The notes: generated from the sequence alone by a model not told the origin. A stretch of 40,011 bases of DNA from Halobacteroidaceae bacterium (GCA_003554585.1 PWGV01000084.1:1-40011), one strand, 5' to 3'. Numbered from the stretch's first letter, positions 25,885-33,771 are shown. Translations and numbers: made by a program.

Positions 25885-26409
25885 TTAACGTCGCGTTTCG
25901 CCTGCCAGTACTTTTAATTCAAAAACAGGCCAGAAAACAAAATCAGCCCTTCCTGAAATCTGTTCCAACCCAATAAAGCCCAAAGACGGGGAACGGCTAT
26001 CCAGGCTATTATTACGGTTATCTCCCATAACGAAAACCTTGTTTTCCGGAACTGGATAGGGCCCGTATTCCCCCACCATTCGTTCTTTCAGGTAGGGTTC
26101 GTTTATAATTTCACCATTAATATAGGTGAGTCCCCTCCTGATCTCAACTTTTTCACCGGGAAGTCCTACTATCCTTTTCAGGTATTCAGGATTATTATTG
26201 CCTGTTTTTAAAACTACAATATCGCCTCTTTGCGGAGAGGCGAAGCGATAGACCAGTTTATTTACCAGCAGCCGTTCTCCATTGGAAACCACCGGTTCCA
26301 TGGAGTTCCCTTCAACTATTGTGGGTTGGACAACGAATTGAACAGTTAAAAGGGCTATTAAAGCTGCCAGAGCTATTGTTTTTACCAAGACCCAGATTTC
26401 CCTCAGCAT
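25885..26409 (-). CDS. lepB: Signal peptidase I
   Basis: A 174-residue type I signal peptidase of the short Gram-positive form. One N-terminal membrane helix (residues 6-27), the nucleophile Ser36 in GNSMEP, the general base Lys78 in YLKRIVGLPGE, and box E GDNRNNSLDSR are all visible. It removes signal peptides of secreted proteins at the outer membrane face. A structured RNA with a terminator lies upstream and may be independent or an attenuating leader. The symbol lepB/sipS is used by homology. Confidence 0.95.
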   Translation of the reverse strand: MLREIWVLVKTIALAALIALLTVQFVVQPTIVEGNSMEPVVSNGERLLVNKLVYRFASPQRGDIVVLKTGNNNPEYLKRIVGLPGEKVEIRRGLTYINGEIINEPYLKERMVGEYGPYPVPENKVFVMGDNRNNSLDSRSPSLGFIGLEQISGRADFVFWPVFELKVLAGETRR

Positions 26410-26491
26410 CTTTTCACCCCGGCAAATAGCGATATAATTTAGCTATTCGCCTCAGCCCTTTAAATTCCTGCATAATTAAGGTTTGTCCAGT

Positions 26492-26512
26492 AAAAAACCG
26501 CCGGAGCGGCGG
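26492..26512 (-). terminator. Terminator of the candidate RNA
   Basis: CCGCCG (26498-26503) and CGGCGG (26507-26512) form a 6-bp all-GC stem with a three-base loop, followed on the minus strand by TTTTTT. Confidence 0.85.
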
Positions 26513-26609
26513 AAAGAGCTGGGACTGATGGCGGTCGAATACATGCCAGCCAGGACAACCATCCGGGTTACCATAATTCTCGATACCTTTCAGCCGCGCT
26601 CTTTTTTTA
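26492..26609 (-). ncRNA. Candidate structured RNA of unknown class, about 118 nt
   Basis: A sigma-A promoter is followed by a GC-rich segment (unlike the AT-rich surroundings) and a strong terminator. The 5' arm AAAGAGC (26598-26604) pairs perfectly with GCTCTTT (26513-26519), and just inside it GGCUGA pairs with UCAGUC, closing a domain of about 90 nt. Inside, GGUAAC/GUUGUC and GAAU/AUUC can pair. A 6-bp GC stem and T6 end the RNA. I looked for signatures of T-box, TPP, FMN, cobalamin, glycine, lysine, purine, c-di-GMP, SRP RNA and others and found none. It ends 83 bases before the signal peptidase start, so it could be a leader element or a stand-alone RNA. Confidence 0.6.
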
Positions 26610-26615
26610 CTTTCT

Positions 26616-26643
26616 ATTATATTTACAATTTTTCACCTGTCGA
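26616..26643 (-). promoter_or_regulatory. Sigma-A promoter of the candidate RNA
   Basis: TCGACA (26638-26643) and a perfect TATAAT (26616-26621) are 16 bases apart on the minus strand. The expected start near 26609 places the RNA's closing stem about five bases in. Confidence 0.7.
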
Positions 26644-26705
26644 TAATTTGCCCTGGAAAATCCATATACTCTCTGGATAAATGAGAAATAAGGGTTTTAA
26701 CAAGC

Positions 26706-26726
26706 AAAAAAGAGTCGAGCTTTTTT
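26706..26726 (-). terminator. Probable weak terminator after the patatin gene
   Basis: Arms AAAAAAG (26706-26712) and CTTTTTT (26720-26726) can pair across GAGTCGAG-type spacer sequence, and the minus strand continues with T-rich bases. The low GC content makes it weak. Confidence 0.45.
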
Positions 26727-26757
26727 ATTAGTACAGGGAAGAATGGAATTAATTTTC

Positions 26758-27624
26758 TTATAATTTCCCGTAGTTTTCAATAATTTTTAGAATTTCAGGG
26801 ATTTTTTCTTCTGCTGCTTTCCGGCCCTGTTCAATAATTAAATCATAAGAACCCATCTGCGCTCCGCTAAAACCAGTGACATTGGGAGTAATTACCACAT
26901 CAGCATTCACTTCCATGATTCGGCCCCGTTGCATAAGGTTGTAGGTCCTGACTGCAACATCGATATAGCTATCAGGAGCCCCGTGAAAACTGAAGTTCTC
27001 ATTTAAACTAACGGCGATAACAATGTCAGCTCCCAGTTCCCAGGCCAGGTCATCAGGCAGATTCATCAAAACTCCCCCGTCAACCAAAAGCATCCCTTCA
27101 TAGCGAACGGGGTTGAAAATAATGGGCTGGGCTGAACTGGCGGCAACGGCAGTGCTGACCGAACCTTCTTTGAAAATAAAGATTTCCCCTTCAATTAAAT
27201 CTACGGCAACAATCCCAAACTTTTTTTCTAACTGGGAAAAATCATCGTGAGGTATATATTTTTTTACCTGGTTCATTATTCCCCGGGGGCTGAAAAAACC
27301 CAGGTCGGGAATTGCAGGAATGAGAAAATCCCAGTAACTGATGTTGTCCGCAACTTTTCTAATTTCTTTTGCAGTCATCCCATTGGCGTAAAGGGAACCT
27401 ACAATACTTCCGGCACTGGTTCCCGTAATTATATCAACTTCAATTCCGTGTTTTTCCAGGACCTCAATAACACCAATATGGGAAAAACCCCAGGATGCCC
27501 CACCGCTGAGAGCCAGACCAATTACAGGTTTTTTTGCTTCTTCCTGGGCGATAAGGAGCCCGGGCCAGGAAAAAAGAAGAAAGGTTATTAAGAAAAACAA
27601 CAGAGTTTTCTTGGTGGGAGTCAA
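26758..27624 (-). CDS. Patatin-like phospholipase with signal peptide
   Basis: A 288-residue RssA-type patatin. A hydrophobic leader (8-26) suggests export or membrane anchoring. The lipase elbow is GTSAG (Ser70) and the catalytic Asp is in VDGG (Asp182). The oxyanion segment, usually GGGARG, is GGASWG (41-46), with Trp where Arg/Lys is usual. Family members hydrolyse acyl-lipid or glycerophospholipid esters. The start is TTG with AGGAGG seven bases upstream. It is 33 bases after the AroM-family gene and probably in its operon. Confidence 0.88.
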   Translation of the reverse strand: MTPTKKTLLFFLITFLLFSWPGLLIAQEEAKKPVIGLALSGGASWGFSHIGVIEVLEKHGIEVDIITGTSAGSIVGSLYANGMTAKEIRKVADNISYWDFLIPAIPDLGFFSPRGIMNQVKKYIPHDDFSQLEKKFGIVAVDLIEGEIFIFKEGSVSTAVAASSAQPIIFNPVRYEGMLLVDGGVLMNLPDDLAWELGADIVIAVSLNENFSFHGAPDSYIDVAVRTYNLMQRGRIMEVNADVVITPNVTGFSGAQMGSYDLIIEQGRKAAEEKIPEILKIIENYGKL

Positions 27625-27657
27625 TTTTTTTCCTCCTATTCTGGAAAATAATATCTG

Positions 27658-28323
27658 CTATTTCTTTTTTTTAAAACCCTGCAGTTGTTGTAAAAAAACC
27701 ATGGTAACCTCCCGGACCAGCAAGACCGGAGAGGTTATTTGCCCCTGCAGAGCAACCCGGAAAGAAACATCATAACCGAAACAGTCTGCAAGGATCAGGT
27801 CGCATTTTTGCAGTAGTTTAACCTGATCGGAGGTGAGTTGCTCTCTTCCGTAAGGCGGATGAGGGTTAAAGATAATTGTTCTTCCCCCTGTTTCCCAGTT
27901 GGCCCTCATCATATTTTCCTGTCTGGGATCTGGGGCTATCAGGCCCATGGTTCCCCCGGGAAGCATCCGGTCGACCAAACTTCGGGTAAGATTATGTGGC
28001 AAAAGCAGGGGAACTTCACTTTTAAAGCGGGGAAGCGGAGCAGAGCAAAGGACAACAAGGGTCTGGGCTCCTTTGGCGATAAGCTGAGTTCCAGCAAGTT
28101 CCAGGTAAGGCTCTATTTTTTTTACCGATAACTTGATTTCTTTTTCATGGGCCCTGGTGTACAAAAAGTCCTCCCCTTCTTCAGGAGAAAGCCCCCGCCA
28201 TTTGTCTTCGGGAACCTGGTTGAGAACACCATTTTCCATTACGCTAAATTCATCGGGAACCCAGTTAACAAGTTCCGGCCGGGGAGCCAAACCGATAGTT
28301 ATCAAACCTAGTTTTGTTTTCAA
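27658..28323 (-). CDS. AroM-family protein
   Basis: A 221-residue AroM-family protein. It opens with LGLITIGLAPRPE, the family hallmark, and has VVLCSAPLP and LLILADCFGYD-like segments (ILADCFGYD) typical of Asp/Glu racemase-fold relatives. Function is unassigned; AroM genes often sit beside DUF917 genes, as here. The TTG start overlaps the DUF917 stop by three bases (TTGA), so translation is coupled. GGGG lies eight bases upstream. Confidence 0.88.
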   Translation of the reverse strand: MKTKLGLITIGLAPRPELVNWVPDEFSVMENGVLNQVPEDKWRGLSPEEGEDFLYTRAHEKEIKLSVKKIEPYLELAGTQLIAKGAQTLVVLCSAPLPRFKSEVPLLLPHNLTRSLVDRMLPGGTMGLIAPDPRQENMMRANWETGGRTIIFNPHPPYGREQLTSDQVKLLQKCDLILADCFGYDVSFRVALQGQITSPVLLVREVTMVFLQQLQGFKKKK

Positions 28324-29402
28324 GTCGTATCCCCTTTCTTCAACTCTATTTTCCTCCCCAGTTCATGGGTTAAAATGTTTTGCAAATCTTTTATTAAATC
28401 TGGGTCTTTGCTCCCGGCCCCCAGGAGCAGGTTTTCTGCAGGAACTGTAATAACAACAACTTCCTGTCCTTTTTCAATTTCTCCGGCAGCAACAGGCCAG
28501 CCAGTTTTTTTATCAAACATTGTTATAAGATCGGGAAAAACTGCCCTGAAATTATCCCCCTGGCCCAGTGTAATAAATTCATTGCAAAAGATTGCTTCAG
28601 CTTCAAGGCCAGAAATCCTGACATAACCAAGGTCAAGTCCATCTTTAGGATTTCTTTCAAGTTCTTCTATTCTCCCGGGGCCAATAAAGTTTCCTCTTAA
28701 AAAGCGAACGGCAACTTTTGCGGCTTCCATTCCCCCGAGGGGAACTCCCTCGGTCACTTCATACCCGAGTTTATAGGCCATTTCCAAAGCCCCAGGAGCT
28801 CCATTGGCGCGGGCATAACTCAATTCAACGGGATTTCGGGCTACTGCAATCATTGCATTCTGGGATTCGGCCATTTCAACAACCATTTTATTTCCTCTTT
28901 TTAAATTACCCCGGAAGGATAGTTCTTTATCGTTCGGACCAACAGCCGCCTGCCAGGATAAGAAGTCTTCCTGTAAATGAAGGCCCATGCCTCCCATCAA
29001 ACCCAGGGGATGAGCGCGCCCATTACAGGGACAGTCAACCAGGTGAAGTCCATAGGCCATGGCCTGAGAGAAACCATTAATACTGGCATAACCTCCGTTT
29101 TCATTGGTTATAACCCCGGAAATTTCTTCCGGATAATTGGCCTGAAGCTTTTGAAAAGCCCTGGCGAAAATTTCAGGCCTGGGGTAACTCTGCTTGGTTG
29201 AAGGGGGTCCAACAAGGGCCACGGTAGCAACAATTGTATCCCCGGGAAGTTTGTGTGGGGGAACTATTGTAATCGGGCCTACTTCCAGGGCCCATTGGAG
29301 AGCTTTTCTGCCCTCTTCAAATGACCCACCTCCCCCTCCTCCCAGGATCGAACCACCGAGGAGCAGGTATTCTCCCTGTCTCTGGTTATTTATTTTAAGC
29401 AT
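28320..29402 (-). CDS. DUF917 family protein (S-methyl thiohydantoin desulfurase-like domain)
   Basis: A 360-residue DUF917 protein. Segments: GGSILGGGGGGSFEEG near residues 16-31, VGPPSTKQSYPRPE, NENGGYASINGFSQA, DCPCNGRAHPLGLMGGMGL, and the C-terminal VITVPAENLLLGAGSK. The domain occurs in hydantoinase-like and thiohydantoin-desulfurase proteins; the substrate here is unknown. First gene of a DUF917-AroM-patatin operon with an extended -10 promoter. AGGAGGGG precedes the ATG. Confidence 0.88.
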   Translation of the reverse strand: MLKINNQRQGEYLLLGGSILGGGGGGSFEEGRKALQWALEVGPITIVPPHKLPGDTIVATVALVGPPSTKQSYPRPEIFARAFQKLQANYPEEISGVITNENGGYASINGFSQAMAYGLHLVDCPCNGRAHPLGLMGGMGLHLQEDFLSWQAAVGPNDKELSFRGNLKRGNKMVVEMAESQNAMIAVARNPVELSYARANGAPGALEMAYKLGYEVTEGVPLGGMEAAKVAVRFLRGNFIGPGRIEELERNPKDGLDLGYVRISGLEAEAIFCNEFITLGQGDNFRAVFPDLITMFDKKTGWPVAAGEIEKGQEVVVITVPAENLLLGAGSKDPDLIKDLQNILTHELGRKIELKKGDTT

Positions 29403-29467
29403 CCTTACCCCTCCTGTTTTTGGTTGAATAGTTCAGCATAAAGGGAAAATTCCATCCCCTGTTTTTT

Positions 29468-29476
29468 ATTATATCA
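29468..29476 (-). promoter_or_regulatory. Extended -10 promoter of the DUF917 operon
   Basis: TGATATAAT on the minus strand gives a perfect -10 (29468-29473) with an upstream TG. The nearest -35-like TTGAAG is 20 bases away, so the extended -10 probably does most of the work. Confidence 0.6.
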
Positions 29477-29530
29477 CCGGTTTAAATGGTTGTCTTCAAG
29501 AAATTGAAAAACAGGTCCGAAAAGGATCTT

Positions 29531-29872
29531 TTAACCGGCCTGTTCCGCCAGTATTTCCATAAAACTTTCTACCCTTGGCCTGATTTGCCCTGCAGGAAAG
29601 CTGCCCCGGTCAATATAGTCCCCCTGCAGGGCCAGAAAGGAGCTTTCTTTTTTCCTCAGTTCCCTCCTGATAAAGGGTTGGGAGTTGGTGAACTGGCGGC
29701 AACCCCAGGGAGAAAAATGGATTACACAATCGGCAGCAAATTCCCGGTAAGCTTGTTCTATTTTTTTAATTCTCCGCTTAACAGGGCCAGCGCCCGGGTG
29801 ACTTGGTATTTTTCGGGCCAGACTCTGATAGGTGTGGTCGGGGTTCGATGGCTCCCAGCTAATGTTATTCAT
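29531..29872 (-). pseudogene. C-terminal fragment of a 2-hydroxyacyl-CoA dehydratase-type protein (HGD-D family)
   Basis: A 113-residue open frame corresponding only to the C-terminal third of HGD-D proteins (HgdA/HgdB, FldB/C, YjiM), normally 350-430 residues. Matching segments: YQSLARKI, AGPVKRRIKKIEQA, CVIHFSPWGCRQ (with the conserved Cys), LALQGDYIDRGSFPAGQIRPRVESFMEIL. The N-terminal two thirds are absent. Between it and the methyltransferase gene, bases 29873-30029 hold coding-like helical pieces in two frames (LQVQELRKK and KKMQLHKEVEQIIREKK), consistent with decay. Such proteins carry an Fe-S cluster with an ATPase activator, none of which is nearby. Confidence 0.8.
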
Positions 29873-30029
29873 TTCCTCTAAAACAATGCGCCCTTTCTGT
29901 TTTTTTTTCCCGGATTATTTGCTCAACTTCTTTATGAAGTTGCATCTTTTTTCCGGAGTTCTTGGACCTGGAGCATATTTTCCGGGTTTTATTGGGCCAG
30001 TGAGACGATTCGGGCATATAGGATTGGCA

Positions 30030-30857
30030 TCATTTCTTTCCTGAAATATTTTCTCTGGAGCTTAATAAATTAGCAGGCCATCTTTTACCGAGAACAAGAT
30101 AAAGATTTCCCTGTTTTCCGTCGATTGTTTTTCCTTTTTCAACTTCCTGGAAATTTTCATTATATATCGCCAATAGTTCCCAGAATCCTGTTTCCTGGAT
30201 GGCTTTTTTAAAAGAAGGGTAGGTCCAGGAAGCCATGGTATGTTCTTCCTCCAGCTTTCCTTCTACACCTTTTTCCTTTACCTTCATAATGCACCGGTGC
30301 TGGGAAAGTTTTTTCTCCTGATTTTCTTTTAGAACCTGCCAGGTAGTTTCAATGCTAACTCCTTCTTTTTGTTCAACCCAGGTTTGCTGCTTGGGAAGTT
30401 CCTCCTGGGGAATGCGGAAGGAAATCTGGATAATATATAATCCATTCTCCCTGAGGCATCTGGCAGTGGATGCCAGGTGTTCTTTAACCAAGTCAGGTTC
30501 CAAAAGGTAACCCAAACTGTTAATCAAATTCAGTGAAATATCAAATTTGCCTTCCCAGGTAAAATTGACCATATCCCCTTCTACAGCTTTTGCTTTTTTC
30601 TCCACTCCTTCTTTAATTAATTTCTCCCGGGCAAATTCAACCATATTGGGGTTAATATCATACCCCAGGGCTGAATAACCGTGTTGGGCGAGAGCTACTA
30701 AAACCCTTCCCGATCCACAGGCCGGTTCAAGAACAGTTTTTACTTCCCGGGGGTAATGTTTTTTCCAGATCTTTTCCAGGCCTTTAATTTCCTCGGTTTG
30801 GTCCCAGCCAAAGGCCAGGTCGTAATAAAACGGGTGGTTGTAGAGGTCTGAAGTCAT
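30030..30857 (-). CDS. Class I SAM-dependent methyltransferase
   Basis: A 275-residue methyltransferase. Motif I TVLEPACGSGRVLVALA is at about residues 42-58, motif II-like ALGYDINPNMVEFAREKL, and GKFDISLNLINSLGYLLEPD is the usual post-motif loop with Asn/Asp. The C-terminal beta-rich portion (THR-like antiparallel region from 150) resembles methyltransferases of the DUF4942/methyltransf_25 kind. The substrate is unknown. GGAGGGTAAGG precedes the ATG. Confidence 0.87.
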   Translation of the reverse strand: MTSDLYNHPFYYDLAFGWDQTEEIKGLEKIWKKHYPREVKTVLEPACGSGRVLVALAQHGYSALGYDINPNMVEFAREKLIKEGVEKKAKAVEGDMVNFTWEGKFDISLNLINSLGYLLEPDLVKEHLASTARCLRENGLYIIQISFRIPQEELPKQQTWVEQKEGVSIETTWQVLKENQEKKLSQHRCIMKVKEKGVEGKLEEEHTMASWTYPSFKKAIQETGFWELLAIYNENFQEVEKGKTIDGKQGNLYLVLGKRWPANLLSSRENISGKK

Positions 30858-31049
30858 TCCTTACCCTCCTTCAAAATTTTTCCGTATATTATTATTTTTA
30901 CAGGGAACTTTAAAACCCCTTTATAGTAAATAATTATCCCCGGGAAATTAAATTTGAAATATCATTTTTGCGGCGTATGATTATTTTCTCCCCTTGGAAA
31001 AAAGGTTTAATTTGCAAGGGTTTTTTTGTTTGATTTATTTTTCCCCAGA

Positions 31050-31080
31050 AAAAAAATAACCCGCAGTATGGAGCTGCGGG
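31050..31080 (-). terminator. Terminator after the oppC fragment
   Basis: CCCGCAG (31060-31066) and CTGCGGG (31074-31080) form a 7-bp stem; the minus strand continues TTATTTTTTTT. It lies just after the fragment's stop and is presumably the original terminator of the lost transporter operon. Confidence 0.85.
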
Positions 31081-31088
31081 CCGTTAAC

Positions 31089-31424
31089 TTATTCGCCAAT
31101 CCGTGGATCCAGAGCATCTCTAAGCCCATCGCCGAAAAGGTTTATCCCCAGAATAGCAAGAGTGATAAAAGCACCGGGACCCAGAACAAGCCAGGGTGCA
31201 AGGAGCATATACTGTCTCCCCTGGTTGATTAAGCGCCCCCACTCCGGATCAGGAGGCTGAGCACCGAGACCCAAAAAGCTCAAAGAAGATGCTGCGAGGA
31301 CTGCACTGGCGACCCTAAATGTAGAGTAAACGATAATTGGGGCGATGTTGCTCAAAACATGGCGGAAAATGAGCCGGATGCTGTTAGCTCCAGAAGCCAG
31401 TGCCGCCTGGATGCAATCTTTTTC
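31089..31424 (-). pseudogene. Truncated OppC/DppC-type peptide ABC permease (C-terminal part)
   Basis: A 112-residue remnant beginning just after a TAA (31425-31427). It has the permease EAA loop (CIQAALASGANSIRLIFRHV) and then the family C-terminus: SSLSFLGLGAQPPDPEWGRLI, GINLFGDGLRDALDPR. OppC/DppC is normally about 280-300 residues, so the N-terminal helices are gone. The break point lies five bases from the stop of the formimidoylglutamase-like gene, pointing to a deletion junction. Any expression from an internal start (for example ATG in the remaining region) would give an incomplete membrane protein. Confidence 0.88.
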
Positions 31425-31428
31425 TTAA

Positions 31429-32433
31429 CTAATCATCAAAACCGCTTAGAACATTGACTGCAGCAAAAATGGTTATTGCGGCCAGTTGTGCTGTAGACTG
31501 GTCCAGGTCAAACCGTGGAGAAACTTCGGCGATATCAAAACCAACAATTTTCCCCGAGCGTAAAATGTGTTTAAAAAGTCTTAAAAATATTTCCGGTTCC
31601 AGGCCCAGGGGGTGCGACAAGCTTACTCCAGGGGCGAAGGCCGAAGAAAAGACATCGGCACAAATGGTAAGATAAATTTGGGATTGGCTTTTGATAAAGG
31701 TATCAATTTTTTCCAGGTTATCGCCTATATAATAATCTTTTATATCCCTGGCAAGAATAAATTCTGCCCCCAGTTCGTGAGCTTTATCAAACAAACTTTT
31801 CGTATTTCCATATTTTTGAATTCCCAGGGTGAGATAAGAAAATTTACTTCCTTCTTCCCTGCATTGATCTGCAATCTGCAAAAACATTGTTCCCGAATTT
31901 CCCCCATCGGGGTAGGGCCGAAGATCAAAATGAGCATCAAAATTGATTATCCCCAGATTTTCCTGGTCTAAATATCTTTTGATGCCATTGTAGTTTCCCA
32001 GGGCAATTTCGTGTCCCCCTCCCAAAACGATTGGGAAAAAGCCCATTTTTAAAATTTTGTTCACTGCTTCTTCCAGGGCTTTTTGCCCTTCTTCAAGGCT
32101 GGCCTCGCCGGAACAGTTAATATTCCCTGCATCATATAATTTTACTTCTTCTCCAAAACTACAGGGAAGATTGCCCATTTCCCGTCGAATACTTAAAGGT
32201 CCTTTTGCAGCTCCAGCTCTACCCTTGTTCTTTTGTACCCCTTTATCACAGAAAAATCCTAAAAAGCAAAAGTTTTTCTCTTTGTCTCCGGGAACTGGTA
32301 TTATATCATCCTCTAATAAATGAAATTTTTTAACCCATTGATGCCAGCGGAAAGATCTAAAGTTATCTTCATCATCTATTCTTCCCTGCCAGTCGTTTTT
32401 TGCAGTTGGTTGATAATACTTTTCTAAAAACAA
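31429..32433 (-). CDS. Arginase-family ureohydrolase, probably formimidoylglutamase (HutG-like)
   Basis: A 334-residue arginase/agmatinase/formimidoylglutamase-superfamily enzyme. Mn ligands: His in VLGGGHE, the DAHFD box (NFDAHFDLRP), and TICADVFSSAFAPGVS in place of the usual SxDxDxxDP, where the first Asp is Cys. SHPLGL after APGVS resembles HutG-type sequences more than agmatinases. It would cleave formimidoyl-glutamate in histidine breakdown, but no other hut gene is in view. The start is TTG with GGAGG seven bases upstream. Confidence 0.78.
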   Translation of the reverse strand: MFLEKYYQPTAKNDWQGRIDDEDNFRSFRWHQWVKKFHLLEDDIIPVPGDKEKNFCFLGFFCDKGVQKNKGRAGAAKGPLSIRREMGNLPCSFGEEVKLYDAGNINCSGEASLEEGQKALEEAVNKILKMGFFPIVLGGGHEIALGNYNGIKRYLDQENLGIINFDAHFDLRPYPDGGNSGTMFLQIADQCREEGSKFSYLTLGIQKYGNTKSLFDKAHELGAEFILARDIKDYYIGDNLEKIDTFIKSQSQIYLTICADVFSSAFAPGVSLSHPLGLEPEIFLRLFKHILRSGKIVGFDIAEVSPRFDLDQSTAQLAAITIFAAVNVLSGFDD

Positions 32434-32452
32434 AATGGCACCTCCACTATTT

Positions 32453-32989
32453 TCATGAGTTTAAAGGTAAGAACTTTTTAATTATATTAATTGCTTCCTG
32501 GGCCGTGTCAAAACCCATAATTATATCGTCCCGGGCAAAGTCATTAACCCTTCCCCGGGCATCAATCAATTTATCTGCAAGCTCTCCACTCCAACCGCTA
32601 CCTCTCCATCCCAGTAATAGTTTTCCTTTTTTCCAGGCCAGGGCGATTTCCGAAAGAGTCCCCGAGCCTCCTCCAATTGCAATAACAGAATCAGCAGCTG
32701 CAATAATAGCGTTGCGGGCTTCACCAATACCGGTAGGAATGGGAATATTAACAAATTGATTTGCTTCTTCGGGATTTTCTCCAGGAAGAATTCCCACAGT
32801 TTTCGCCTCTTCCCCTTTTGCTTCAAAAGCACCCTGGCAGACCCCTTTCATAACTCCACCAAGGCCACCGCAGGTTATAATGGCCCCTTCCCGGGCGATT
32901 AATCTACCTATCTCTTTGGCAATTTGATATTCCTTGGATTCAGGAGTTACATCTCCGCTTCCTATTACCGCAATATTAATCCTGTGCAC
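32453..32989 (-). CDS. TIGR00725-family (SLOG/LOG-like) protein
   Basis: A 178-residue Rossmann-like protein of the TIGR00725 group, related to lysine-decarboxylase-like (LOG) and molybdenum-cofactor-carrier proteins. Glycine-rich sites: TCGGLGGVMKGVCQGAFEAKG, the PTGIGEARNAII segment, and AIGGGSGTLSEIALAWKKGK. It may bind a nucleotide or cofactor; function is unassigned. The start is GTG at 32989 with GGGGAGG eight bases upstream; an in-frame start at 33010 overlaps that site and is rejected. Confidence 0.83.
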   Translation of the reverse strand: MHRINIAVIGSGDVTPESKEYQIAKEIGRLIAREGAIITCGGLGGVMKGVCQGAFEAKGEEAKTVGILPGENPEEANQFVNIPIPTGIGEARNAIIAAADSVIAIGGGSGTLSEIALAWKKGKLLLGWRGSGWSGELADKLIDARGRVNDFARDDIIMGFDTAQEAINIIKKFLPLNS

Positions 32990-33043
32990 GGGAAATCCTC
33001 CCCTTTGCAAATTAGACTAAATCCTTTCCTTTTAATTTACCCT

Positions 33044-33532
33044 TTAGGAAGAAATTACGCCATCGCAGGAAAAATTCCTGTTAAAAGTATTACACCATAA
33101 TTTCCCGCTAATTTCAAACCTGCATCTGTAGGAACTCCCCAATGGGAAAAAAGAATTTATTAGGTTAATAAATTCTTCCGAAATTATTGATCCATTAGTT
33201 TTCCCAACAAACAAATTAAGGCTTGTTTTTTCTTCTTTCCCTCTGGAAACCGCCCATTTGTAACTACGGTGGACAAGCTTATCAAAAGGGTTTTTCCAAA
33301 GGGAACCAGATCAATCTGTTTTCTTTATTCCTTCAGCCACCCGGGAGATGGGCTCCTCTGGGAATTCAATAACAGCGACTTCGTCCTTTTCGTTAAAGAT
33401 AACAGTGGATCCTCCCTGCCTAAGAACCTATTCTGCGCCCTTTTCCTGAATTCCAAGCTCCATAATTTCCTTCCCGGCAAAAATATCACTCTTGCCAAAA
33501 CCTCTGTTTTCTACTTGGGGATTTAATTCCAT
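33044..33532 (-). pseudogene. Possible decayed small gene with in-frame stops
   Basis: From ATG 33532 one frame reads 34 codons to TAG (33428-33430), then 38 codons to TGA (33311-33313), then about 88 open codons to TAA (33044-33046). The first 73 codons look protein-like (for example STVIFNEKDEVAVIEFPEEP); the final part overlaps a terminator-like hairpin and may be chance. AAAGGA lies directly against the ATG, so expression of the first piece is doubtful. The family is not recognised. This is the only candidate in the 782-bp stretch 32990-33771. Confidence 0.45.
33145..33177 (-). terminator. AT-rich terminator hairpin
   Basis: A perfect 12-bp stem (33151-33162 with 33166-33177, loop GGT) made mostly of A/T, followed on the minus strand by TTTT. 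It lies within or after the possible decayed gene and upstream of the TIGR00725-family gene. Confidence 0.6.
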
Positions 33533-33699
33533 TTCCTTTAATCGTTTTCAATTTTCTTTTCCCGCCTATTTCAGTAATCTCCTCCTATATTCATAGTAAA
33601 ATGTGGAGTTTTTATAACTGAACCCAAACCTCCTTCTAATTTAGACTATCCAGGTTGATGTTTTAATTTTCTTAGTAATTAGGGCCAACCATAACAAGA

Positions 33700-33725
33700 A
33701 AAGAAAAAGGCGGGAAATTACCGCC
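33700..33725 (-). terminator. Terminator of the beta-helix-like lipoprotein gene
   Basis: GGCGG and CCGCC (33721-33725 and 33709-33713 read on the minus strand) form a 5-bp GC stem followed by TTTTTCTTTTC. It is about 50 bases after the gene's stop. Confidence 0.75.
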
Positions 33726-33771
33726 AGGGAAATGAAATTTACATTTTGCGAAGAAAAAGTTTTCCCTTATT

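Noticed and set aside
26492-26609. Bacterial SRP RNA or T-box leader
   Set aside because: The SRP core (GGAAGG-type tetraloop region) and the T-box AGGGTGGNACCGCG sequence are both absent.
26483-26680. 65-codon plus-strand frame over the structured RNA
   Set aside because: It spans the minus-strand promoter, the RNA and its terminator and shows no protein-family motif.
33428-33430. Pyrrolysine at the in-frame TAG
   Set aside because: No pyrrolysine genes or methyltransferase family are visible in the window, and a second in-frame stop follows.
33269-33526. 85-codon plus-strand frame
   Set aside because: It is antisense to the more protein-like minus-strand frame, and no motif or ribosome binding site was seen.
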